This document shows, one piece after another, positions 17,280 through 26,427 of a DNA stretch of 64,000 nt (within the stretch, counting starts at the first letter, position 1; each line of letters starts with the position of its first letter). Under the pieces are notes generated by a model. That model had not been told where the DNA came from and made no database searches. It worked only from the letters and a program-made list of their open reading frames with translations. The translations under genes were made by a program, and so were the position numbers. The stretch is from Liquorilactobacillus nagelii DSM 13675 (lineage in GTDB: Bacteria > Bacillota > Bacilli > Lactobacillales > Lactobacillaceae): the NCBI RefSeq assembly GCF_019444005.1, contig NZ_CP049304.1:1798001-1862000 (forward strand), given 5' to 3'.

Positions 17280-18326
17280 TTAGTGCTCCTGCGTTTGATT
17301 ATTCATTTCACGATAAAGCTGCCAGCGCCGCAATATCTCATCCGGTGGTGTCACTTTAGGTGCATCAGGATGTAATAACCAAGTAGCGGCATAATGCGTT
17401 TCTGAAACTTTAAAAAACGGCGGCTTTTGTTCCGCATCAATCTTCATTGCAAATGGATTTCGAGCCGCAAAAGGATCACCCTTTGGCGGATCTAACAAGT
17501 CGGGTGGTGTTCCAGGAATGGCTTCTAATTTGGTACTTGAAAGAGTCGGCATTGAATTCAATAAGCCCCAAGTATATGGATGCTGTGGATTATAGAAAAT
17601 TTCATCAACTGTACCGTATTCGATAATTTCACCAGCATACATAACAGCTACTCGATCAGCCATGCCAGCCACAACCCCTAAGTCATGGGTAATAAAAATA
17701 ATTGAAGTTTCAATTTTTGTCTGCAGATCCTTCATCAAATCCAAGATCTGAGCTTGAATTGTTACATCCAAAGCGGTTGTCGGTTCATCAGCAATTAAAA
17801 CTTCTGGATAACAAACTAACGCAATTGCTATTACAATCCGTTGCCGCTGACCACCAGAAAATTGATGCGGATAATTATTAATCCGCTGTTCAGCATCCGT
17901 AATCCCGACCAGTTTCATAATTTCCAAAGCTTGCTGCCAAGCCTTTTTCTTCTCCAGATGTTTATGCTTGATTAATGGTTCAGCAATCTGCTGACCAATT
18001 TTCATTGTTGGATCTAATGAAGTCATTGGATCCTGAAAAATCATCGCAATATCCTTACCACGAATATTTTGCATCTGTTTTTCACTATTCTTCAATAAGT
18101 CTTGGTCATGATACATAATTGACCCGCTGACAACCTTAGCATTGTTAGCTAATAAGCCCATAATACTTTTGGTGGTAACTGACTTACCTGAGCCAGATTC
18201 ACCCACAATTGCCAGAGTTTCCCCCTTATCCAAGTGAAAACTGACATCACGGATTGCTTTGACTTCGCCAGCGTAGGTATGAAAGTTAATTCGTAAGTTT
18301 TTAACGTCTAAAATTCTTTCAGTCAT
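17280..18326 (-). CDS. oppD: Oligopeptide ABC transporter ATP-binding protein OppD
   Basis: Second ATPase of the peptide importer. The 348-residue product has Walker A GESGSGKSV, FQDPMTSLDP, signature SGGQRQRIVIAIAL, Walker B VLIADEPTTALDVT, and the C-terminal substrate-transporter tail (NPQHPYTWGLLNSMP, then PPKGDPFAARNPFA). A GGTAGGAG ribosome site precedes ATG 18326. It follows oppC by nine bases, consistent with one transcript. Confidence 0.96.
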   Translation of the reverse strand: MTERILDVKNLRINFHTYAGEVKAIRDVSFHLDKGETLAIVGESGSGKSVTTKSIMGLLANNAKVVSGSIMYHDQDLLKNSEKQMQNIRGKDIAMIFQDPMTSLDPTMKIGQQIAEPLIKHKHLEKKKAWQQALEIMKLVGITDAEQRINNYPHQFSGGQRQRIVIAIALVCYPEVLIADEPTTALDVTIQAQILDLMKDLQTKIETSIIFITHDLGVVAGMADRVAVMYAGEIIEYGTVDEIFYNPQHPYTWGLLNSMPTLSSTKLEAIPGTPPDLLDPPKGDPFAARNPFAMKIDAEQKPPFFKVSETHYAATWLLHPDAPKVTPPDEILRRWQLYREMNNQTQEH

Positions 18327-18335
18327 GTCGTTCTC

Positions 18336-19361
18336 CTACCTTCTCGTCTTAGGATCAAAGGCGTCACGCAAACCATCGCCTAATAAGTTAAATGCTATCA
18401 TCAAGACACATAAGACGATTGCTGGATACCACATTTGATATGGTAAGAACTGAAAATTCTTCTGTCCATCATTCAACAATACCCCTAATGAGGTTTGCGG
18501 TGAACTAATTCCAATTCCAATGAAACTCAAGAAAGCTTCAAAGAAAATTGCCGTTGGAATTGTGTACATGGTTTGAATAATGATAATACTTGATAGGTTG
18601 GGTACTAGATGTTTCAATGATATTTTTAGCGGTGACTCACCTAAAGTTTGCGCTGCTAGGACATATTCTTGCGATTTCAATGACAGTGTTTCCGCTCGTA
18701 TCATGCGTGCCATTGTCGTCCAACTGGAAATAGCAATCGCACAAATAATTGATGTCATGCCTGGTTTTAGTACCAACAGCATTAAAACCACAATTACCAA
18801 GTTAGGAACAGATGAAATAATTTCAATAATCCGCTGCATGACTGTATCAACCCGGCCGCCTTTCCAACCAGAAATAATTCCATAGGCGACTCCAATTGTT
18901 AAATCAAAAAATGTTGCGACTAACGCGACAATTAAAGAAATTTTGGTCCCATAAATAATTCTTTCAGCTAATGAACGGCCCAAATAATCAGTACCTAAAA
19001 TAAAATATTTATCTTTAGGAATGTTATTTTGTTGATACTCATCCACCCATTTGCCGGCCACTTTCAACTTACCATTAAAACCATTAATCGATACTCCCGG
19101 AATCTTAGCCGGCAGATTAGCATAAGTTGGTGCCGATTTAACCAGTGAATTATGATCAATAAACGGTGTTGAACCAAAGGCAACTACCACCATAATTAAA
19201 ACAATAAAGAGCGAAATAACTGCCCCTTTATTTTTCTTGAGCCGCATCCAAGCATCTTGCAAAAAAGTCAATGACGGTGCAGCAATTTTTTCGTTATCCA
19301 GCGATTCGCTTTTTGCTAGCGGCTGGAAACTATCTGAATTTAATTTCATTTTTTCTTCCAT
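18336..19361 (-). CDS. oppC: Oligopeptide ABC transporter permease OppC
   Basis: Inner-membrane subunit of the peptide importer. The 341-residue protein has an N-terminal helix (about 38-60), a long extracellular insert typical of lactic OppC proteins (residues 65-120), then the permease domain with five helices and the EAA loop (TLGESPLKISLKHLVPNL). It starts at ATG 19361, whose ribosome site overlaps the oppB stop region. Confidence 0.95.
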   Translation of the reverse strand: MEEKMKLNSDSFQPLAKSESLDNEKIAAPSLTFLQDAWMRLKKNKGAVISLFIVLIMVVVAFGSTPFIDHNSLVKSAPTYANLPAKIPGVSINGFNGKLKVAGKWVDEYQQNNIPKDKYFILGTDYLGRSLAERIIYGTKISLIVALVATFFDLTIGVAYGIISGWKGGRVDTVMQRIIEIISSVPNLVIVVLMLLVLKPGMTSIICAIAISSWTTMARMIRAETLSLKSQEYVLAAQTLGESPLKISLKHLVPNLSSIIIIQTMYTIPTAIFFEAFLSFIGIGISSPQTSLGVLLNDGQKNFQFLPYQMWYPAIVLCVLMIAFNLLGDGLRDAFDPKTRR

Positions 19362-19364
19362 TGC

Positions 19365-20294
19365 TTAACCCTCATTTCCACTTAAACGAATTCGTGGATC
19401 AATTATTCCATAAACAATATCTGTCAGCAAGATAATTGCAACCAACCCGGCTGAAAACAACATCGTAACCCCCATAATAGTCGGATAATCATTAACTAAA
19501 ATTGATTTAACAAATTGTTCACCAATTCCGGGAATTGAAAAGATATTTTCAATAACCATTGAACCAGTCATCAAAGCAACTGTGTACGGCCCAATTAACG
19601 TTACCAAGGGAATTAAACTATTTCTGAGTGCATGATGATAAACAATGCCAAATTTGCTAAGTCCTTTAGCTCGCGCTAATTCAATATAATCAGAATTTAA
19701 TACATCAACCATTCCGGTGCGGACAAAACGCGCTGTTTCGGCTAACGGGCCAACCCCCAACGCAATCGTCGGTAAAATTGTATAGCTAAACCCGCCCCAA
19801 TCGGCAATTGGGAACCAACCCAGCTTCAACGCAATATAATATTGTAATAAAACAGCTAAAACAAAGTTAGGAACTGATTTACCAATAATTGAAACAATTG
19901 TTGAAGTCGTGTCGATCCAAGTATTACGATTAATAGCGGCAATCGAACCAATGATAATTCCAAAGAAAACTCCAAAAATCATTGCTTGAGCCCCTAATTG
20001 AGCAGATGCTCCAATTCGGCTTGAAATCAAGTATGACACTGGCTGATTACTGAATTGGAAGGAGGTTCCTAAATCTCCATGTAACATTCCAAAAATGTAA
20101 ATTACATATTGCTCCCAAATCGGTTTATTAAGTCCATATTGTTGGTTCATAATTTGAATTTGCTGTTGGGTCATTTTCTGCTGGTTTGAATACGGTGTTC
20201 CAGGCATCAACTTCATTAAAAAGAAAGTAATTGTTGCTACCAAGAAAAGTGTCAAAGCCATGTAGAATACCCGTTTTAAAAGATATTTCCGCAT
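19365..20294 (-). CDS. oppB: Oligopeptide ABC transporter permease OppB
   Basis: First permease subunit of the importer. It has the N-terminal helix LKRVFYMALTLFLVATITFFLM-type segment, the PGTPY loop, and the permease domain with the EAA loop (ARAKGLSKFGIVYHHALRNSLIPL). The ATG at 20294 is preferred over GTG 20306 because GAGGAA lies directly between them, giving 309 residues. It is separated from the upstream oppA by 120 bp that hold a stable stem-loop. Confidence 0.95.
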   Translation of the reverse strand: MRKYLLKRVFYMALTLFLVATITFFLMKLMPGTPYSNQQKMTQQQIQIMNQQYGLNKPIWEQYVIYIFGMLHGDLGTSFQFSNQPVSYLISSRIGASAQLGAQAMIFGVFFGIIIGSIAAINRNTWIDTTSTIVSIIGKSVPNFVLAVLLQYYIALKLGWFPIADWGGFSYTILPTIALGVGPLAETARFVRTGMVDVLNSDYIELARAKGLSKFGIVYHHALRNSLIPLVTLIGPYTVALMTGSMVIENIFSIPGIGEQFVKSILVNDYPTIMGVTMLFSAGLVAIILLTDIVYGIIDPRIRLSGNEG

Positions 20295-20353
20295 ATTTTT
20301 CCTCACATTCTCTTACATTAACTAAATTAGAAATTTTAACTATCTAAATGCCA

Positions 20354-20388
20354 ATTGGGGGATAACATTTTTCAGTTAATCCCCCAAT
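20354..20388 (-). promoter_or_regulatory. Intercistronic stem-loop between oppA and oppB
   Basis: ATTGGGGGAT (20354-20363) pairs with ATCCCCCAAT (20379-20388) across a 15-base loop, with no T run. Such hairpins after binding-protein genes usually stabilise the upstream mRNA or reduce read-through, giving more OppA than permease. Confidence 0.55.
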
Positions 20389-20415
20389 CAGTAATTCATT
20401 TAAGATTTATTAAAT

Positions 20416-22044
20416 TTATTTTGAGATATAAGCATTCTTAAAGTTGTAATTTACACCAGCTGAGTTGTAAACAACACCCTTAACTTTTGGTTTAACTAAA
20501 GTTGCTAATGACTGTTGATAAATTGGAGCGATCCCTTGATCATTCATCAAGATTTTTTCTGCCTTAACTAAGTCATTCCAACGCTTGGTTGTATTGCCAG
20601 CATCAGTCGTCTTTGAGGCCTCAATCAATTTGTCATATTCAGCATTCTTCCATTTACCGTTATTTTGAGAGTTATCAGAAGTAAAGAGATCTAAGAAACT
20701 GATTGGATCAGCAAAGTCTGCCCCCCAACCAGAAACAACTACATCGAAGTTGCCATTGGTTGAACGTGATAAGCGAGTCTTGAATGGTACGTTTTCAACT
20801 GAAACTTTAGCACCTTTCAAGTTCTCTTCAATCTGACTTTGCAAGAATTGAGTCGTATTGTTACCAGCATCAGTATCATCACTCAAGATGGTAAAGCTCA
20901 AGTCCTTAACTCCTAATTCTTTCAAGCCCTCTGCCCAAAGCTTCTTAGCTTCTGCCTTATTATAGGTGACAGCGGACTTAACATAGGCTGTATCTGCAAA
21001 ATCTTTGCCATTATGTTTTGCTAAACCAGATGAAACATAACCCTTAGCAACTGTCGAACCATTGCCTAAGACTTTATTAACAAATTGCTTACGGTCAATG
21101 ATCATTGAGAGTGCCTGACGAATCTTTTTGTTTTGGAACTCTTTTTTAGTCTGATTATACTGCAGGTAGAAAGTTGAAGCGTTCTTTCTAACTACGAAAT
21201 CTTTCGAGTTCGATAACTGCTTAGCTTGTTCGGCTCCGAGGTTGGTTTCGTCAAGCTTGCCTGACTGATATAAGTTGTAAGCTGTTGTATTACTCTTATT
21301 AACTTTGTAGTTAATAGCGGACAACTTAACATCTTTCTTATCCCAGTAGTCCTTATTTTTCTTCAAAGTCCAACTTAGATTAGAGCCAGTCCAATTAGTT
21401 AAAGTAAATGGTCCATTATAAACCATGTATTTCGAAGCTGTTCCATATTTGCTGCCGTATTTTTCAACTGCACTCTGGTTCTGCGGGAAAAATACTGGGA
21501 AGCCCATCAGTAATTTAAAGTATGGAATCTTCTTTTCCAAAGTAACAGTCAATTTATAATTGCCATCAGCTTTGATTCCCAAGGTTGAAACGTCTTTCTT
21601 ACCATTCATAATTGCATCGGCATTCTTAATACCGCTGAATAAGTAAGCATATTGAGAAGCTGTCTTAGGATTAACTGTTCGCCGCCAAGAGTACACAAAA
21701 TCTTTAGCAGTTACAGCATCTCCATTGCTCCATTTGTCCTTACGCAAGGTGAAGACGTACTTTTGACCGTTATCAGAAACTTTTGTCTTAGTGGCTAATC
21801 CCGGTTCAATCTTACTGTCTTTGCCTAAACGATAAATACCTTCCATCGAGTTATTCAGCATATCGAAACTGACTACATCGGTGGCTGTTGAAAGATCCAT
21901 TGTTGGCAACTCAGATGTTTCATTCCAGTTAAGAACCTGCTTAGATGCCATGCTGCTGCTTGTGCTTTTAGAGCCACAAGCTGCCAGGGCAATTGCAGAA
22001 AAAGCTGCAACTAACCCGAGTTTAGCTAATCGATTAAATTTCAT
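20416..22044 (-). CDS. oppA: Oligopeptide-binding lipoprotein OppA, copy next to the permease genes
   Basis: Peptide receptor of the Opp system. From ATG 22044 (GGGGAG at good spacing; the longer frame from 22086 lacks a ribosome site) it has 542 residues, with a lipoprotein signal ending ALAAC (Cys23) and the SBP_bac_5 domain (NGDAVTAKDFVYSWRRTVNPKT-type segment near 105, FADPISFLDLF near 450). It is closely similar along its length to the OppA at 22311-23936, indicating tandem duplication. It sits immediately upstream of oppB. Confidence 0.95.
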   Translation of the reverse strand: MKFNRLAKLGLVAAFSAIALAACGSKSTSSSMASKQVLNWNETSELPTMDLSTATDVVSFDMLNNSMEGIYRLGKDSKIEPGLATKTKVSDNGQKYVFTLRKDKWSNGDAVTAKDFVYSWRRTVNPKTASQYAYLFSGIKNADAIMNGKKDVSTLGIKADGNYKLTVTLEKKIPYFKLLMGFPVFFPQNQSAVEKYGSKYGTASKYMVYNGPFTLTNWTGSNLSWTLKKNKDYWDKKDVKLSAINYKVNKSNTTAYNLYQSGKLDETNLGAEQAKQLSNSKDFVVRKNASTFYLQYNQTKKEFQNKKIRQALSMIIDRKQFVNKVLGNGSTVAKGYVSSGLAKHNGKDFADTAYVKSAVTYNKAEAKKLWAEGLKELGVKDLSFTILSDDTDAGNNTTQFLQSQIEENLKGAKVSVENVPFKTRLSRSTNGNFDVVVSGWGADFADPISFLDLFTSDNSQNNGKWKNAEYDKLIEASKTTDAGNTTKRWNDLVKAEKILMNDQGIAPIYQQSLATLVKPKVKGVVYNSAGVNYNFKNAYISK

Positions 22045-22310
22045 ACCTTGGTTCTCCCCTTTTGTTTCATTTTTAGAAACATTCAATGTAATGCCTAAAT
22101 TTTATATGAAAATCAGATTAAATACAAGTATAAAAATTTAAATTTTCTTGCAAAACGATTTATTTTTAATTAAATTAAACCAAAATCTGATTAAATTTAA
22201 GTTAAAACTAATTTTAAGGCCACTTTTTTTTCGATTCCAAAGTCAAAATATACAAATAGTTTATAATTGAAAAACCTAGGTAGATAATCTTACATCAGAT
22301 TTATTGCCAA

Positions 22311-23936
22311 TTATTTAGCGATGTACGCTGTTTTGAAATTAAAAGCAATTCCCGCTGTATTATAGACAACTCCCTTAACGTCACTGCGTAATAGTTGAGC
22401 CTGTGACAATTGATACAATGGTGCAACTCCTTGATCTTCACTCAACATTTTAGAGGCTGCGACTAAGTCTTGCCAGCGTTTGCCTTGGTTATTAACATCT
22501 GTTGTTTTTGAAGCATTAATCAACTGATCATATTTTGCATTGTCCCATTTACCATCATTATAAGCATTGCCCTTGGTAAATAAATCCAAGAAGCTAATCG
22601 GGTCAGAGAAGTCCGCTGCCCAACCAGAAAGTACAACATCGAACTGGCCTGCTGCTGCACGAGTAATCCGCGTTTTCTTTGGTAAGCTTTCAACCGATAC
22701 TTTGGCACCTGGCAGATTAGTTTCAAATTGGCTTTGCAAATAATCGGTGACTGCTTTGCTCATGTCATCATCGTCGCCCATTAAAGTAAAGTCTAACTTC
22801 TTCACACCGAGTTCCTGTAAACCTTCGCGCCATAACTTCTGAGCTTTCGCTTTATTATAAGTTACACCAGCAGTGGTTGCCGCAGCAGTGGCAAAATCTT
22901 TTCCTTGATAACTTGCTAAATCTTGCGAAACAATTCCTTTAGAAGATAGCGATCCATTACCTAAAACCTTATTAACTAGCTGTTTACGATTAACTGCGTA
23001 TGATAAAGCTTGGCGAATTTTCTTGTTCTGAAACTCTTTTTTGGTCTGATTAAATTCCAAGTAGTTAGTTCGTGATTGTTTTAAAGAAACATAGTCTTTA
23101 TTGTTAGAAAGCTGTTTTGCCTGTTCAGCATCTAGATAGGTTTCATCTAACTTTTTATTCTGATAAAGATTGTATGAAGTTGTGGTACTTTTAGCTACCT
23201 GGAAGGTAATCTTTTGTAATTTAACTGCTTTTGCATCCCAATAATCTTTATTTTTAACTAAACGCCAATTTAAATTTGATCCATTCCAACCAACTACCTT
23301 GTATGGGCCATTGTAAACCATATATTTGGCAGCCGTCCCATACTTGGAACCATATTTTTCAACCGCTTTTTGATCCTGTGGGAAGAAAACAGTAAAGCCC
23401 ATTAATAATTTAAAATACGGCACATTCTTATCCAAATTAACAACTAATTTATGTTTATTGACCGCAGTGACACCTAGAGCTGTTACTGGTTTTTTACCGT
23501 TTGCAACGGCATCCGCATTTTTAATTCCTTCGAAAAGATATGAATATTCTGAAGCTGTTTTAGGGTTAACCGTCCGCCGCCAAGAATATACAAAATCTTG
23601 GGCAGTTACTGGATCACCATTTGACCATTTGCTATCTTTACGCAAAGTAAAGGTATAAGTTAGCCCATGATTACTGACGCGTGTTTTGGTTGCCAAACCA
23701 GGTTCAATCTTACTGTGTTTTCCTAAACGATAGAGTCCTTCGGTACTATTACTAATAGTATCTGAACTAACCGTATCAACCACCTTGGATAAATCCAAGG
23801 TCTGTAATTCTGTTGGTTCAGACCACCGAAGTACTTGTGATGAAGCTGGTTGACTACTTTTCGAACCACAAGCTGTTAGTGCTGCCGTACTAGCAGCAAT
23901 TGTAACGAATAATGCTAATCCCTTTTTGAGATTCAT
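22311..23936 (-). CDS. Oligopeptide-binding lipoprotein OppA, leader-proximal copy
   Basis: Second peptide receptor and first structural gene of the operon. The 541-residue product starts at ATG 23936 (GGGGGAG), has a lipobox at LTAC (Cys23) and the same SBP_bac_5 layout as its neighbour, including FSDPISFLDLF. Differences are spread along the sequence, so the two copies may bind different peptides. An attenuator with a leader peptide lies directly upstream. The 267-bp gap to the next oppA contains no clear terminator, so the operon probably continues; a weak internal promoter there is possible. Confidence 0.95.
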   Translation of the reverse strand: MNLKKGLALFVTIAASTAALTACGSKSSQPASSQVLRWSEPTELQTLDLSKVVDTVSSDTISNSTEGLYRLGKHSKIEPGLATKTRVSNHGLTYTFTLRKDSKWSNGDPVTAQDFVYSWRRTVNPKTASEYSYLFEGIKNADAVANGKKPVTALGVTAVNKHKLVVNLDKNVPYFKLLMGFTVFFPQDQKAVEKYGSKYGTAAKYMVYNGPYKVVGWNGSNLNWRLVKNKDYWDAKAVKLQKITFQVAKSTTTSYNLYQNKKLDETYLDAEQAKQLSNNKDYVSLKQSRTNYLEFNQTKKEFQNKKIRQALSYAVNRKQLVNKVLGNGSLSSKGIVSQDLASYQGKDFATAAATTAGVTYNKAKAQKLWREGLQELGVKKLDFTLMGDDDDMSKAVTDYLQSQFETNLPGAKVSVESLPKKTRITRAAAGQFDVVLSGWAADFSDPISFLDLFTKGNAYNDGKWDNAKYDQLINASKTTDVNNQGKRWQDLVAASKMLSEDQGVAPLYQLSQAQLLRSDVKGVVYNTAGIAFNFKTAYIAK

Positions 23937-23982
23937 TTAAAACTCCCCCTAAATAAAAATAATTTTTACTTTTTGGTCAAAT

Positions 23983-24018
23983 AAAAAATCCCATCAACCG
24001 CTAAGCAATTGATGGGAT
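23983..24018 (-). terminator. Attenuator terminator in the opp leader
   Basis: Minus-strand ATCCCATCAA (24018-24009) pairs with TTGATGGGAT (23997-23988), followed by a T run. It lies between the leader peptide and the first oppA, so it must be bypassed for expression. Confidence 0.85.
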
Positions 24019-24092
24019 GAACGTTCTTTTACTTTAAAAGTCCCCATCAATGCCTAAGTCAGCGTGATGGGTTTTCTATCTGTCGAAAAAGC

Positions 24093-24191
24093 CTAGACAT
24101 CAGATAACACATCACGCGTGCTAATAATGACTAGGGAAATAATTCGTTGTGCTAACTTATCAAATAGCTGCCATTCATTAATCTGCATCAT
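24093..24191 (-). CDS. Opp operon leader peptide, rich in branched-chain residues
   Basis: A 32-residue ORF starts with two ATG codons after a strong AAAGGAGG site. Twelve of its 32 residues are Ile, Leu or Val, with the run IISLVII at 17-23, just before the codons that form arm 1 of the attenuator. This is the composition expected for a regulatory leader sensing branched-chain aminoacyl-tRNA. No other function is suggested. Confidence 0.7.
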   Translation of the reverse strand: MMQINEWQLFDKLAQRIISLVIISTRDVLSDV

Positions 24192-24219
24192 GGTTATCTA
24201 ACCTCCTTTATGAGAATTA

Positions 24220-24247
24220 ATTATACCCGATTCTTACGAAATTGCAA
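24220..24247 (-). promoter_or_regulatory. Promoter of the opp leader transcript
   Basis: Minus-strand TTGCAA (24247-24242) and TATAAT (24225-24220) are separated by 16 bp. Transcription would begin a few bases before the leader ribosome site. Confidence 0.6.
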
Positions 24248-24345
24248 TCTGAATTTAAATTATCAAAGATTTTTTAAACGCAACTTTTCTTTAAACAGCT
24301 AAAAAATGCTACAATTAAACCAATATAATACGAGGGAGATTTAAA

Positions 24346-25593
24346 ATGACAGAAATCATTATTGCTGGATTAGATCAGCACTCAACTGATTTTGACTATT
24401 CAATGGCTGAGTTCGCCAGCTTAGCTGAAGCCGCTGAAATGCATGTTTTAACGACATTAACTCAAGCCGCCGATCATCCGACTAGTGGAACCTATTTTGG
24501 CCGTGGTAAAGCGGATGAATTAGCAACCGCTGTCACTGCCAATCAAGCAGAAGCATTGTTAGTTAACGATCAACTTTCTCCAACTCAATTACGTAACTTA
24601 GAAGAAATCGTTAAAGTACCAGTTATTGATCGAACTGAATTGATTTTGGAAATTTTTTCAAGACGTGCACGCACCAAAAGAGCCAAACTCCAAGTTGAAA
24701 TTGCTCGTCTGAAATATCAATTACCACGGCTACGCGTTTCTGGCTTTAATAAACTTGATCAACAAAGCAGTGGTGGTCAAGGTGCCAATCGTGGTGCTGG
24801 TGAAACTCAGCATGAATTAACTAAACGAACTTTGCAACAACGAATCAATCAATTGCGTCACCAGCTGCAAGAAATCGCCAAAGAAAACACTACTCAAAGT
24901 CGTGCGCGACAACGTTCTGGCTTACCGTTAGTTGCTTTTGTCGGTTACACCAATGCCGGAAAATCAACAACTTTCAACGGCCTACTAGATTTATTTGGTG
25001 AGAAAACTGCTAATCGAAATTTAGTCAAAGATCAGTTATTTGCAACACTGGATACTTCGATTCGTCGTTTAGATTTCAAGGATAATAAATCTTTTCTAAT
25101 CAGTGATACGGTTGGCTTCATTAATGACTTACCTGCTGACTTACTTGAGGCTTTCAAAACTACTTTGGAAACTGTCAACGAAGCTGATTTATTGATTCAA
25201 GTTGTCGATCTTAGTCATTCAGAATATAAGAAGATGATGGCTGCCACTGAAAAAACTTTACAACAAATCGGAGCTGGCAACATTCCAATGCTTTATGCAT
25301 ACAATAAAGCGGATAAGTTACACTTAACTTATCCGCTCAGTGAAGGTGGCCAATTAACTTATAGTGCTATTGACCAGAACTCTTTAATTAAATTAGTTGC
25401 TTTGATTAAAAACCAGTTATTCGGTAATTATCAACAACATGATTACTTAATTCCTTTTCAAGCTAGCCGTTTCCTAGAAGAATTCAACCAACAAGCAAAC
25501 ATTTTAGAAACTAGTTACACCGCTGCAGGAACTTTATTGAAAGCTGAGGTTTCCCCAAAGCTAGCTCAGAAGTTTGTTCAATTTCAACAGTAA
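24346..25593 (+). CDS. hflX: Ribosome-associated GTPase HflX
   Basis: GTPase that splits stalled ribosomes under stress. The 415-residue product has the N-terminal HflX domain (residues 1-190, with GTYFGRGKADEL, RTELILEIFSRRART and the GAGETQHEL box) and a GTPase domain with G1 GYTNAGKST (near 203), DTVGFINDLP (G3 region) and AYNKADKL (G4). GAGGGAG precedes ATG 24346. It diverges from the opp leader and ends with no gap against the convergent gene at 25594. Confidence 0.95.
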   Translation: MTEIIIAGLDQHSTDFDYSMAEFASLAEAAEMHVLTTLTQAADHPTSGTYFGRGKADELATAVTANQAEALLVNDQLSPTQLRNLEEIVKVPVIDRTELILEIFSRRARTKRAKLQVEIARLKYQLPRLRVSGFNKLDQQSSGGQGANRGAGETQHELTKRTLQQRINQLRHQLQEIAKENTTQSRARQRSGLPLVAFVGYTNAGKSTTFNGLLDLFGEKTANRNLVKDQLFATLDTSIRRLDFKDNKSFLISDTVGFINDLPADLLEAFKTTLETVNEADLLIQVVDLSHSEYKKMMAATEKTLQQIGAGNIPMLYAYNKADKLHLTYPLSEGGQLTYSAIDQNSLIKLVALIKNQLFGNYQQHDYLIPFQASRFLEEFNQQANILETSYTAAGTLLKAEVSPKLAQKFVQFQQ

Positions 25594-26415
25594 CTAGTGT
25601 TTGGGTTCAGTTTTAGAACGATACGCCAATTGCAGTTTGACTGTATATGGCCGTTGCTCAACCATAACACTAGAACGACCAGCAAACTTAATTGGTCCAC
25701 CTTGAACAGTAGCAGTTGCTGCAAACAATTGATATCGTTGGCTTGCCGCCGCAACAGGCATCAAGCCAACGGTTTTTATTTGTCCTAAAACTTTCTTTTC
25801 CATCTGATTAACACCACCAACTAAAAATAATTTTTCGCCTTGATGCTGCAATTCATAATATGGCAATGCAATCGGTTGATTCAAAGTGGCAAACGTCTGG
25901 CCAGCTTTAGCAGTTCGCAGAATTTGATTATCATCAATGCCCCCGTAATCCAGCTTAAGGTAATTCTGAGCGGCCAATTGCTGCACAATTTGCTGCAGTG
26001 CATGTTGTTCCTGCAATGTGCTGCTAATTTCTGCGGGTAAAACTTTCTCATTGTTGAATAAACCATTAGTCTGAACAAATCCTGGCTGTGGTCGACGTGA
26101 ATTGTTGACTTCGGTTGGTACCTGCCGTGGTTTCAAATGCAGTGTTTTTTCTAGCCAGGGTGTAAAATCTAATTTTGAATTTTTTTTAGTAATATAATAA
26201 ATCAAATTCAAATAGGCTAAGTACCCTAAAACCAAAAAGGCTAAAACAAACAACGCACCTTGCGGCCAAAAACCATTTGAAAAGAAACGATAAGCTACAT
26301 AGAGCAGGTAGAAGTCACCAACTGATCCCAGTACCGTATAGACTAGGTTTTTCAGGCGTACATTCATATTAATATAGCCTAAGTAACTATTGATCATCCC
26401 AATAATGCTAAACAT
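25594..26415 (-). CDS. Membrane protein, probably DUF6681 family
   Basis: The 273-residue protein has two N-terminal membrane helices (about 22-45 and 50-75), a linker, then a mostly beta cytosolic or extracytosolic domain. It looks like the lactobacillar DUF6681 family; the assignment is from memory of the N-terminal region and not firm. AGGAGG precedes ATG 26415. It follows the serine-rich gene by 12 bp and is presumably cotranscribed with it. Its stop codon abuts that of hflX with zero spacing. Function is unknown. Confidence 0.7.
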   Translation of the reverse strand: MFSIIGMINSYLGYINMNVRLKNLVYTVLGSVGDFYLLYVAYRFFSNGFWPQGALFVLAFLVLGYLAYLNLIYYITKKNSKLDFTPWLEKTLHLKPRQVPTEVNNSRRPQPGFVQTNGLFNNEKVLPAEISSTLQEQHALQQIVQQLAAQNYLKLDYGGIDDNQILRTAKAGQTFATLNQPIALPYYELQHQGEKLFLVGGVNQMEKKVLGQIKTVGLMPVAAASQRYQLFAATATVQGGPIKFAGRSSVMVEQRPYTVKLQLAYRSKTEPKH

Positions 26416-26427
26416 CTTGATATCCTC

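Larger units (their letters stand above)
23983..24191 (-). promoter_or_regulatory. Ribosome-mediated attenuator of the opp operon
   Basis: Five mutually exclusive arms are visible on the minus strand. Arm 1 GCGTGATG (24117-24110, inside leader codons 25-28) pairs with arm 2 CATCACGC (24069-24062). Arm 2 CCCATCA (24071-24065) can instead pair with arm 3 TGATGGG (24049-24043). Arm 3 ATTGATGGG can instead pair with arm 4 CCCATCAAT (24016-24008). Arm 4 otherwise pairs with arm 5 in the terminator. A ribosome stalled early leaves arm 1 free, so 1:2 and 3:4 form and transcription continues; complete translation covers arm 1, so 2:3 and the terminator form. This is classical attenuation logic; the mechanism is inferred from sequence. 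Confidence 0.75.
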
